A DNA stretch of 5,380 bases from an uncultured Ignavibacteriota bacterium. Its GTDB lineage: Bacteria > Bacteroidota > Ignavibacteria > UBA10030 > UBA8401. Location of the stretch: contig CAIVNT010000405.1 in NCBI GenBank assembly GCA_903907305.1, positions 1 to 5,380 of the forward strand. Direction: 5' to 3'. Shown in pieces: positions 1 through 5,380 of this stretch. Under the pieces are notes generated by a model. It ran no database searches, was not told the DNA's origin, and saw only the letters and a program-made list of their open reading frames with translations. Position 1 is the first letter of the stretch; each line of letters starts with the position of its first letter. Both the position numbers and the translations under genes were made by a program.

Positions 1-183
1 CTCTCTTCGGTGGAAATGATATCCATATCCGGAGGGAAAGCAATAATTGATTGCGAAACGTTTGCGGCAGGAGCATACACTCTCTGCGTTACAATGTCCG
101 GCGGGTGGCTAGTGTGTACCATTGCTTCAGGGGCGGCGTATTTGGGTTGCCTTGCTGCCAACGCAGTCGTTGCAGGGGGTTAG
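1..183 (+). CDS. Double-glycine-leader peptide precursor, bacteriocin-like (5' end outside window)
   Basis: The reading frame is open from base 1 to a TAG at 181-183, giving 60 visible residues; the true start is probably upstream. Visible residues 1-12 read LSSVEMISISGG. This fits the double-glycine leader consensus (Leu-Ser, Glu-Met/Leu at -8/-7, Ile at -4, Gly-Gly at -2/-1), which C39-peptidase ABC exporters recognise and cleave. Cleavage after Gly-Gly would release 48 residues starting KAIIDC. Of these, 18 are Gly or Ala, and the four Cys lie at mature positions 6, 17, 27 and 38 (spacing 11, 10, 11). The core is strongly hydrophobic and nearly uncharged, as in class II bacteriocins and halocin C8-like peptides, though I assign no family. 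An in-frame ATG at 16-18 lies inside the leader motif and has no ribosome site, so it is not a credible start. A MauE-like redox protein encoded downstream could serve the cysteines, which is inference. The leader call is fairly firm; antimicrobial activity is only possible. Confidence 0.72.
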   Translation, partial: LSSVEMISISGGKAIIDCETFAAGAYTLCVTMSGGWLVCTIASGAAYLGCLAANAVVAGG

Positions 184-194
184 AACTATATCCA

Positions 195-231
195 TCAGGG
201 TGATGATGAATCACCCTGAAATATTATCTTT
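195..231 (+). terminator. Hairpin after peptide gene: weak terminator or attenuator
   Basis: TCAGGGTGA (195-203) is the exact reverse complement of TCACCCTGA (211-219). One more T-A pair (204/210) gives a 10-bp stem around a 5-nt loop. It lies 11 bp after the peptide stop codon. The following ATATTATCTTT (221-231) is only partly T-rich, so this would be a leaky intrinsic terminator or a 3'-end stabilising hairpin rather than a full stop. The downstream ribosome site starts right after it, at 232. Such an element between a precursor peptide gene and its accessory genes would favour high peptide expression; that role is inferred. Confidence 0.5.
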
Positions 232-237
232 AAGGAG
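232..237 (+). promoter_or_regulatory. Ribosome binding site deciding the 245 start
   Basis: AAGGAG lies seven bases before the ATG at 245-247. It is the best Shine-Dalgarno match in the left unit. It selects this ATG over an in-frame upstream TTG at 122, which would overlap the peptide gene and bury the signal peptide. Confidence 0.75.
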
Positions 238-244
238 CTATTCA

Positions 245-760
245 ATGAAAACTATGATATTCATTGTGTCATTATTTGGATTGTTCAACATTGTGTATCC
301 GCAAATAGTGGAACATCCGCAATATTCATATGAGCGGTTAACATGGAATCAAAAATATCCTGATGTAAAAACGTTTTTTGCAGAAAAAAAACTGACAGAA
401 ACAACAGTGGAATATAATCCATTTGCAAAAGGGAGCGACAAATATATTTTATATTCGTATGTCGATATAATAGAGTCGGAAAAAATTGGAGTAGGACTAC
501 AATTCCAAAAAAAAGATACGACACTGGTGTCGATCATCCTATCATATGTCGGAATTGATTCGGTCACGAAAGAACAATATGAAGATTTTGAACAACGAAG
601 AAACCACGTTCTACAAATGTTGACCGGACATTATGTCGTAAAACCACAGGAACAATCGATTCCGTTTATGGGAACAGTGCGGATATGGATTCTTCAAGAG
701 ACAAAAATTCAAGCCCAGATAATGTCATCTTCACTGATGATGATTTTGAGTGAGCAGTAA
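245..760 (+). CDS. Putatively secreted protein of unknown family, 171 aa
   Basis: The start at ATG 245 is supported by AAGGAG seven bases upstream and by a signal-peptide-like N-terminus: MKTM, then a hydrophobic stretch to about residue 18, followed by YPQIVE. Cleavage near Pro19-Gln20 would resemble other FCB proteins, but Pro at -1 is a poor cleavage residue, so an uncleaved N-terminal anchor is also possible. The rest has no further clear membrane segment and no cysteine. It contains alternating polar and hydrophobic stretches (residues 66-103 and 140-167) that suggest beta strands, with a charged helical segment at about 108-127. I do not recognise the family. The stop is five bases before the next gene, so it is translated with the membrane protein genes downstream. 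Location beside a GG-leader peptide makes an immunity or maturation role conceivable, but nothing in the sequence shows it. Confidence 0.72.
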   Translation: MKTMIFIVSLFGLFNIVYPQIVEHPQYSYERLTWNQKYPDVKTFFAEKKLTETTVEYNPFAKGSDKYILYSYVDIIESEKIGVGLQFQKKDTTLVSIILSYVGIDSVTKEQYEDFEQRRNHVLQMLTGHYVVKPQEQSIPFMGTVRIWILQETKIQAQIMSSSLMMILSEQ

Positions 761-765
761 GAAGT

Positions 766-1398
766 ATGAGCATCTTAAAATTAGGGGGGCTATTTGTTCG
801 CAAACCGGAGATCATCTTTCGAAGTTTACGGATATCGTCAAGTGTTGCAGTTCCATTGTCCGTCTGCATTGTCCTTCAGACGATTATTGCGGTCATACCT
901 GAAAGTGTAATATATTCTCAATTGAATTTGTCTCTCGTATTTGGTGTATGGGTAATTATTTTTCTTTCGTATATCGTAAAGACGTATTGTTCAGCGGCTT
1001 TCATGGTGATTTGCTTTGATATTCTCTCCACGGGAGGTGAAAAATATCAGTTCAGAGGGATTGTTTCGGCCTGCATATATTGTCAATTTGTTTTATTGGC
1101 GGGCAAGGTAGCAGCAGTCGGGGTTAGTGTATTCCGTTTTGAAATTGGGATAGCGGATCAATTTACCGTTATCCGATTTCTCGATCTTTCATTTCTCTTT
1201 GCATTGTTCGGATATACTCTTCCGGTGTTTATCGCAAAGGCAGATATCTTTACTCTGCTCTTTTTGTATTATCAATCACAGTATATCCGATCGGTAGTTT
1301 CTGTGTCACGCGGTACCGCCGGATCAATTGCACTGGCAAATTGGATACTTTTGGTTCTTTTGCAAAAAACAATCATCCGATTACCGATAGCATTATGA
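766..1398 (+). CDS. Polytopic inner-membrane protein, Yip1-like
   Basis: This 210-residue protein has about five or six hydrophobic segments, roughly at residues 26-46, 55-87 (possibly two), 97-120, 138-157 and 184-202. The layout resembles bacterial Yip1-domain proteins: a short amphipathic N-terminus with a KPEIIFRSLR stretch (13-22), a central loop with a GGEKYQFRGIVSAC stretch (90-103) leading into a helix, a segment about KADIFTLLFLYY (158-169), then a Ser/Ala-rich turn and a last helix. The similarity is judged by eye, and Yip1 proteins diverge widely. It begins five bases after the preceding stop with only a weak AAGAAG-like ribosome site, suggesting translational coupling. Its TGA overlaps the next gene's ATG as ATGA. 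The biochemical role of bacterial Yip1-like proteins is poorly defined. In this context a membrane immunity or transport-accessory role is a guess. Confidence 0.75.
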   Translation: MSILKLGGLFVRKPEIIFRSLRISSSVAVPLSVCIVLQTIIAVIPESVIYSQLNLSLVFGVWVIIFLSYIVKTYCSAAFMVICFDILSTGGEKYQFRGIVSACIYCQFVLLAGKVAAVGVSVFRFEIGIADQFTVIRFLDLSFLFALFGYTLPVFIAKADIFTLLFLYYQSQYIRSVVSVSRGTAGSIALANWILLVLLQKTIIRLPIAL

Positions 1399-1862
1399 AT
1401 AAAAAAAACTTTGAGAACGAGAATACTGCACGACGTTATATCCGCTTCGGAATTGGACTATTCTTTTTCATAAGCGGATTAGATAAAATTCTTCATCCGC
1501 ATTCATTCATTGAAGCGGTCCTTTCGTACCAAATACTGCATGAAATAATTGCCCCTTTCTTCGCAGTGATCGTAATGACTGTTGAAACTGTATCCGGTCT
1601 CGCAGTAATGTGTAATTGGAATCCTCGCACATTCTATTCCTTGTTAATGATTTTCCTCTCTTTATTTTTGATTGCAATCATTAAGATCTTAGTGATGGGC
1701 AATAATATCGACTGCGGTTGTTTCACCGGTCTATACACGGAAACAGTCAGTCCCTGGTTGTTGATGAGAAATGCTCTTTTGATCGTTGTTGTCTTCTGGC
1801 TCTCGCGTTCGAACGAATCGGAAAAAAGCGGATATGACATCACAGGCAGATACCCCGACTAA
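1395..1862 (+). CDS. MauE/DoxX-family redox-associated membrane protein
   Basis: This 155-residue protein has four predicted transmembrane helices (about 16-33, 54-75, 80-101 and 118-137), the size and topology of the MauE branch of the DoxX superfamily. The N-terminal GIGLFFFISGLDKILHP stretch, Phe38 and Tyr45 downstream, Glu64-x3-Gly68 in helix 2, and the pre-helix-4 motif IDCGCF (105-110) followed by a late MRN (124-126) all match the family pattern. Cys107 and Cys109 form the likely redox pair; Cys73 is an extra cysteine. Known relatives are thought to support disulfide formation or thiol chemistry in periplasmic proteins, as MauE does in methylamine dehydrogenase maturation. The usual DCGCFG reads DCGCFTG here. 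ATG 1395 is chosen because it makes an ATGA overlap with the previous gene and gives a short basic N-terminus; an earlier TTG at 1341 is unlikely. No TlpA/MauD-like thioredoxin partner is visible in the window. Confidence 0.82.
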   Translation: MNKKNFENENTARRYIRFGIGLFFFISGLDKILHPHSFIEAVLSYQILHEIIAPFFAVIVMTVETVSGLAVMCNWNPRTFYSLLMIFLSLFLIAIIKILVMGNNIDCGCFTGLYTETVSPWLLMRNALLIVVVFWLSRSNESEKSGYDITGRYPD

Positions 1863-4176
1863 GGTCGGTTCAATCCTCGGTTCTCTTCTCTGCAGTCTAT
1901 CGGTGCTGATGATTCTGTTGGTGCAAAACGGACTGTCGCAGCATCGGCACAATCTTTCAGGAATCGTTGTAAATACGGAAAAGGAACGCTTACCCTATGC
2001 AACAGTAAGGGTGCAGGGAACTTCGTTCGGGACCATTTGTAATGGCAGCGGACAGTTTCAATTGGAACTCCCCAAAGACAGTTCTGACTTTATCGTAAGT
2101 TATTTGGGATATACTTCCTTCCTTGTGAATATCTTTACGGGAAAGGACACAAATGTTATCATAATACTGCATCCCTCCGAAGTTCAGCTTCCGGAAGTGG
2201 TGGTAATCGGAGAAGATCCTGCCTACCCTATAGTCCGCGAAGCGATCATTCGGAAGAACCGTATCCGCAAAAACGTCACGGCATACAAAGCGCGGATGTA
2301 TACGAAGGACACATTTGGCCGGGACACGGTTCTGGGAATGATCTCTGAATCATATTCGGATATGTACTGGAACCGCAATGATTCCACAAAAGAGGTGGTT
2401 GTTTACCGGAGGCAGAGCAGCAATCTGCCGAAGGAATTTCAAATATCTCTTGTGCGAAATTTCATAAACTTCAATGATGATTCCGTTCATGTATGGGGAT
2501 ATACATTTGTAACTCCGCTGGCTGATTCCGCATTTGCACTCTATGATTATCGCTTGAAGGGGACGACGGTGGACCGGCAGCAACGGTATTTTGAAATCGA
2601 AGTAGTTCCGAGGAAACAGACTCTTCCGCTTTTTTCCGGGATCATGACGATCGAAGATTCTACCTTCGCACTCCAGTCAGTGACACTCACTCCAAACAGT
2701 ATCTTTCACATTCCGTCCATCTCATTTATTTCGTTCGAGATCTCCCAACGCTTCAGCTTATACAATGACAGATTTTGGTTCCCCTTAGATTATAGGATCG
2801 ATGCAAAAGCAAAGCTTCAATATATGATGGTGGATCTTCCGGCAACATTCCTCTATAATAAATCGGTGATCTGTTATGAGTACGATCCGACCTTTATTGT
2901 GCATGATTCGATCCGTGCGATTCCTTCGTTGATGATGCTTCCGACAGCACAGACCTACGACACCACCCAATGGATCAATGCCAAATTATTCCCGTTGACA
3001 CTGCGGGAGAGTGCATCGTATGGATTGATCGATGAATCGATGAAACGGATGCCGGCATGGTTCAAGGTAATGATGAATATTCAGGAATATCAAAAGATAT
3101 TTGAAATGCCCGATCTTCGTTATAACAGAAGCGAAGGAGTATTTACCGGTATCAAAACTTCTTACGCGATCGATTCTTCGGTTCAAACCGGCGCAAAGAT
3201 CGGTTATGGATTCTCTGACCGGAAAATAAAATGGACAGTGTGTCCGGAAATATCCATCTTTGACGGTTTAAAATTGAGGGGAAGTGCTTTTCGGACGATT
3301 GAGGTCTTTCCTGTAAACTATTCAGCCGAGTTGGTATGGAATACCATATCATCATTTCTCAATGGAGAGGATTACTATCAATACTATGAGCGTATGGGCG
3401 GTGAGGTCGCGCTATCGTACAGTCTGAAACCGTTTGGTATTTTTTCTGCCGGGGTCGTGAGTGAACGGCAAGCATCCCTCACGCAGAACACTGATTTTTC
3501 GGTGGCATTCATAGGAAACGAGAGAACATTTCTGCCGAATTCTTCCATTCGCAATGGTGCATCGCACTCATTCTTGGTCGAATTTCAGGGCGGAAGCGTG
3601 GAGCATCATTCATTTTTTTTTATTGAACCGGCGGATCATTGGCATGTTCGATGTGAATATTCCGGTCCCAACATTGGAAGCCAGTTCCATTTTACTTCGG
3701 TCTTCAGCAGATTTTCGGTGAGGATCCCGACAATGGGAACAATGATGCTCTTTTATCCTTACATCGCTCTTGCGGGTTCAGGTGGGTGGTCAGGAGGAGA
3801 GGTACCCATGCAGCGGTCATTCGCATTTGAAGCACCCCTTTCCAGGATCGTTACACCGTATTCATTTCGAACGGTGCGTCCTAATGAATTCACCGGCGAT
3901 AATTTTTATACACTTTCCTGTGAATATAATCTTAGAGAAATACCATTCCTTGCATTTGGTCTTACTACGATACATATCGATCTGATTCTGAGAGCTGCTG
4001 TAGGAAACATCTGGACGCATTCGGCGGGATTGAAACTGCTGACGAATCCGTTATCAACGAATTATGACGAATACACGATCGGGCTGGGACGGGTAGCGGA
4101 TATGTTCCGCTTCGATCTTTCACTGGCACCAGGAAAACATCAACGCTTCAGCATCAATCTTCTCGGCAGCATGTAA
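1834..4176 (+). CDS. Outer-membrane protein with CarboxypepD_reg-like domain and DUF5686 region
   Basis: The 780-residue product from ATG 1834 has a signal peptide with hydrophobic core at about residues 12-30, probably cleaved near LSQ-H (34-37). A CarboxypepD_reg-like beta-sandwich follows (about 40-114: LSGIVV, LPYATVRVQGT, NGSGQFQLELP, IVSYLGY), then LPEVVV (119-124), the linker typical of TonB-associated FCB proteins. From about 130 the sequence fits DUF5686: AYPIVREAIIRKNRIRKNV with a YKARMYTKD stretch, then RYNRSEG (429-435) opening a C-terminal region of alternating strands up to the end, consistent with a membrane beta-barrel. Length is close to that usual for the family, whose substrate is unknown. 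The start overlaps the MauE-like gene by 29 nt; a TTG at 1786 is an alternative but a less usual codon. Co-expression with the upstream genes is very likely. A role as receptor, export pore or assembly partner for the peptide is speculation. Confidence 0.88.
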   Translation: MTSQADTPTKVGSILGSLLCSLSVLMILLVQNGLSQHRHNLSGIVVNTEKERLPYATVRVQGTSFGTICNGSGQFQLELPKDSSDFIVSYLGYTSFLVNIFTGKDTNVIIILHPSEVQLPEVVVIGEDPAYPIVREAIIRKNRIRKNVTAYKARMYTKDTFGRDTVLGMISESYSDMYWNRNDSTKEVVVYRRQSSNLPKEFQISLVRNFINFNDDSVHVWGYTFVTPLADSAFALYDYRLKGTTVDRQQRYFEIEVVPRKQTLPLFSGIMTIEDSTFALQSVTLTPNSIFHIPSISFISFEISQRFSLYNDRFWFPLDYRIDAKAKLQYMMVDLPATFLYNKSVICYEYDPTFIVHDSIRAIPSLMMLPTAQTYDTTQWINAKLFPLTLRESASYGLIDESMKRMPAWFKVMMNIQEYQKIFEMPDLRYNRSEGVFTGIKTSYAIDSSVQTGAKIGYGFSDRKIKWTVCPEISIFDGLKLRGSAFRTIEVFPVNYSAELVWNTISSFLNGEDYYQYYERMGGEVALSYSLKPFGIFSAGVVSERQASLTQNTDFSVAFIGNERTFLPNSSIRNGASHSFLVEFQGGSVEHHSFFFIEPADHWHVRCEYSGPNIGSQFHFTSVFSRFSVRIPTMGTMMLFYPYIALAGSGGWSGGEVPMQRSFAFEAPLSRIVTPYSFRTVRPNEFTGDNFYTLSCEYNLREIPFLAFGLTTIHIDLILRAAVGNIWTHSAGLKLLTNPLSTNYDEYTIGLGRVADMFRFDLSLAPGKHQRFSINLLGSM

Positions 4177-4190
4177 GTGTTGTCTGCCGA
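4163..4190 (+). terminator. Hairpin spanning the end of the left unit
   Basis: TCGGCAG (4163-4169) pairs perfectly with CTGCCGA (4184-4190) around a 14-nt loop that contains the TAA stop. The sequence after it (TATATCATTA) is AT-rich but has no T run, so it is at most a weak terminator or a 3'-end stabiliser. Confidence 0.25.
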
Positions 4191-4328
4191 TATATCATTA
4201 TGGTTTGTTATTCGAAGAAGTTTTCACGTCCGCCCGATGACTGGAATTATCATCCCAAGCAGGATCCTTCCACCCGTTCCTATTCCGTTTTCGTGTAATG
4301 ATAGTTTTGTTCTTTGGATCAACGGATC
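4177..4328. other. Convergent intergenic region
   Basis: These 152 bases separate the + strand unit from the - strand unit. I see no supported gene, RNA gene or promoter. Besides the hairpin at its left edge, there is only a four-base GATC stem with loop AACG at 4317-4328, too weak to call. Both units must terminate here or read into each other. Confidence 0.6.
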
Positions 4329-5090
4329 TTAAAAACCGTAAGCAAGTCCGAACGAAAGACAGATGCCGCTAAAATTCAATTCGGTATTTTTGATCATCAC
4401 ACCTTTTGCATCGCGGAATTCATCGATCACGATCAAACGGTAGCCGATATCCATTGTTGCGCTGAATGTCTTCTCAATCGGGATCATTTGCTGAAGATTG
4501 ACACGGAATCCGTATCCTTCACCTTCATACACCGACTCCGAATGTGTGTATCCCGGTACATCTGTCACGTGGGTGATCCGCCCGATGGCGTAGATAAATC
4601 CGATCTCCGCCTTGGCGATCGTCTTATATAGCACCGAACCGGTCCCGATCGTAAAAGGATAAACGGAATAGGTATGCTTTAGGGTGGACGCGACCGTTGC
4701 ATCGGTTACGTTCGGATTCGTCGATGTTACGATCGTTGCGAAGGAATATGTCCTGGAAGCTGTGAGCATCTCTGCACGGAGCGTAAGATAATTCGGAAGA
4801 TTCTTCGGACGGTAGGATATCCACAAACCCCATTGTGCGGGACGGGTAAGGGGGAATTCACTGCCATTATAGACCGAATTATTATGCTCGATCGCGTTGT
4901 TGACATCTTCAGGACTGATGAATGCGATTCCGCCTGTCATTCCTACGCTCAGCATCGGCACCGGAATTTCCCGATAGATCGTATCCCTTTCAGTTGAAGT
5001 GGAGACAAACACTTGATCTCCTTCCTGTGCGAATACGGGCGTGAGTGAACAAAAGATGAGGATCCCGAACAGATAATTTTTCATGGTCAT
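4329..5090 (-). CDS. Putative outer-membrane beta-barrel protein
   Basis: This 253-residue protein begins with a clear signal peptide: MTMKNY, a hydrophobic core, then PVFA-QEGD with cleavage after Ala21. The mature part opens with a polar linker (22-43), then a run of amphipathic strands with aromatic girdles (for example 45-58, 86-96, 101-111, 140-155, 160-172, 191-201, 209-223 and 237-253). It ends in SFGLAYGF, and a terminal Phe is the usual signal for outer-membrane barrel assembly. An ISPEDVNNAI stretch (58-67) follows the first strand. I do not assign a family; an 8-10 strand barrel is plausible. It has one Cys in the signal peptide with no lipobox and one at 244. The start could equally be the third codon at 5084, as the ribosome site lies four bases from the first ATG and ten from the second. 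It begins eight bases after the type IX cargo gene, so the pair is likely one operon. Confidence 0.78.
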   Translation of the reverse strand: MTMKNYLFGILIFCSLTPVFAQEGDQVFVSTSTERDTIYREIPVPMLSVGMTGGIAFISPEDVNNAIEHNNSVYNGSEFPLTRPAQWGLWISYRPKNLPNYLTLRAEMLTASRTYSFATIVTSTNPNVTDATVASTLKHTYSVYPFTIGTGSVLYKTIAKAEIGFIYAIGRITHVTDVPGYTHSESVYEGEGYGFRVNLQQMIPIEKTFSATMDIGYRLIVIDEFRDAKGVMIKNTELNFSGICLSFGLAYGF

Positions 5091-5094
5091 AGTT

Positions 5095-5100
5095 CCCTCT
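5095..5100 (-). promoter_or_regulatory. Ribosome binding site overlapping the upstream stop codon
   Basis: On the - strand AGAGGG (5100 down to 5095) overlaps the TAG stop (5101-5099) of the upstream gene. It precedes the ATG at 5090 by four bases and the in-frame ATG at 5084 by ten. The overlap suggests translational coupling; the spacing leaves the exact start open. Confidence 0.55.
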
Positions 5101-5380
5101 ATTTCTTTACCGCAATAATGCGGATGATCGTAGTCTGTGGTACATATCCGGTCAGTTCAATAGTATAAATGCCCGCTGGAGCTTGAATGCCTCTTTCATT
5201 GTTCCCAGACCACTTTGCTATAAAATTACTGCCCGCAGGATGCTGTGAATTGCTCACTATTGGCTGCACGGGTTGTAGAAATTGATCATAAACAATGATT
5301 GATACAGATCCAACGTTTGGAACGCCATAATTTATAGTTGTAGTATCAACAAAAGGATTTGGAAAATTCTGCATCATATA
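5099..5380 (-). CDS. C-terminal end of a type IX secreted protein (sorting domain; 5' end outside window)
   Basis: The frame stays open to the right edge, giving 93 residues that form a complete type IX secretion C-terminal sorting domain (type A, FlgD-like Ig fold). The hallmarks are MQNFPNPF at its start, a TTINYGVP stretch, SVSIIVYD, a Trp-Ser-Gly-Asn-Asn turn, APAGIYTIEL and a terminal basic VKK. In FCB bacteria this domain directs a protein with a signal peptide through the outer membrane, after which it is normally removed. The residue before MMQNFPNPF is Tyr, in frame, so the Met-Met at 5377-5372 is internal and not a start. The functional domain of the protein lies outside the window, so its activity cannot be told. 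Confidence 0.9.
   Translation of the reverse strand, partial: YMMQNFPNPFVDTTTINYGVPNVGSVSIIVYDQFLQPVQPIVSNSQHPAGSNFIAKWSGNNERGIQAPAGIYTIELTGYVPQTTIIRIIAVKK

Noticed and set aside
122..244. Upstream extension of the 171-residue secreted protein from a TTG at 122
   Set aside because: It would overlap the peptide gene, has no ribosome site, and places the signal-like segment in the interior. The ATG at 245 with AAGGAG is far better.
1341..1394. Extension of the MauE-like protein to a TTG at 1341
   Set aside because: The added residues lie within the end of the Yip1-like gene and match nothing in the family; the ATGA overlap at 1395 is the usual coupled start.
4314..4631. Open frame of 105 codons on the + strand
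   Set aside because: It lies almost wholly antisense to the outer-membrane barrel gene, whose signal peptide, strand pattern and terminal Phe are coherent; the + strand product has no recognisable features.
4279..4672. Inverted 12-base match, CCTATTCCGTTT at 4279-4290 and its complement at 4661-4672
   Set aside because: About one such match is expected by chance in a window of this size, one copy is inside a coding region, and the flanks do not extend the match.
5372..5377. Two consecutive Met codons as the start of a 92-residue protein
   Set aside because: The frame continues upstream to the window edge, and MMQNFPNPF is the known start of a C-terminal sorting domain, which is never a whole protein.
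1..5380. CRISPR array, tRNA, rRNA or insertion sequence
   Set aside because: No regularly spaced repeats, no tRNA- or rRNA-like segment, and no transposase reading frame or paired terminal repeats were seen on either strand.

Overview
The window looks like a chromosomal segment from the FCB (Bacteroidetes/Chlorobi/Ignavibacteria) group. Three protein types point there: a type IX secretion C-terminal sorting domain with the NFPNPF motif, an outer-membrane protein of the CarboxypepD_reg-like plus DUF5686 type, and several signal peptides followed by Gln. The base composition looks moderately AT-leaning by eye. I can place the organism in this group but not name it.

Left part, + strand, 1-4176. 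The window opens inside a small gene (1-183). Its first twelve visible residues match a double-glycine leader (LS-x2-EM-x2-I-x-GG). They are followed by a predicted 48-residue mature peptide rich in Gly and Ala, with four evenly spaced cysteines. This is probably a bacteriocin-like or other exported peptide precursor. A perfect hairpin (195-219) lies just after its stop. Four tightly packed genes follow: a putatively secreted 171-residue protein of unknown family (245-760), a polytopic Yip1-like membrane protein (766-1398), a MauE/DoxX-type redox membrane protein with a Cys-x-Cys pair (1395-1862), and a 780-residue outer-membrane protein (1834-4176). The spacings are 5 bp, then a 4-nt ATGA overlap, then a 29-nt overlap, so these four are very likely one transcription unit. 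The hairpin may set the ratio of peptide transcript to downstream transcript.

Middle, 4177-4328. This is a 152-bp convergent junction with no clear gene and no convincing classical terminator. A 7-bp hairpin spans the end of the preceding gene.

Right part, - strand, 4329-5380. The C-terminal end of a type IX secreted protein (5099-5380, running off the right edge) is followed 8 bp later by a gene for a small signal-peptide-bearing outer-membrane beta-barrel protein (4329-5090). The two are probably co-transcribed and unrelated to the left unit.

The most interesting reading is that the left unit is a peptide export or maturation locus: a GG-leader, four-cysteine peptide beside a membrane thiol-redox protein and an outer-membrane protein. 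The C39-peptidase ABC exporter expected for such a leader is not in the window and would have to lie upstream or elsewhere.
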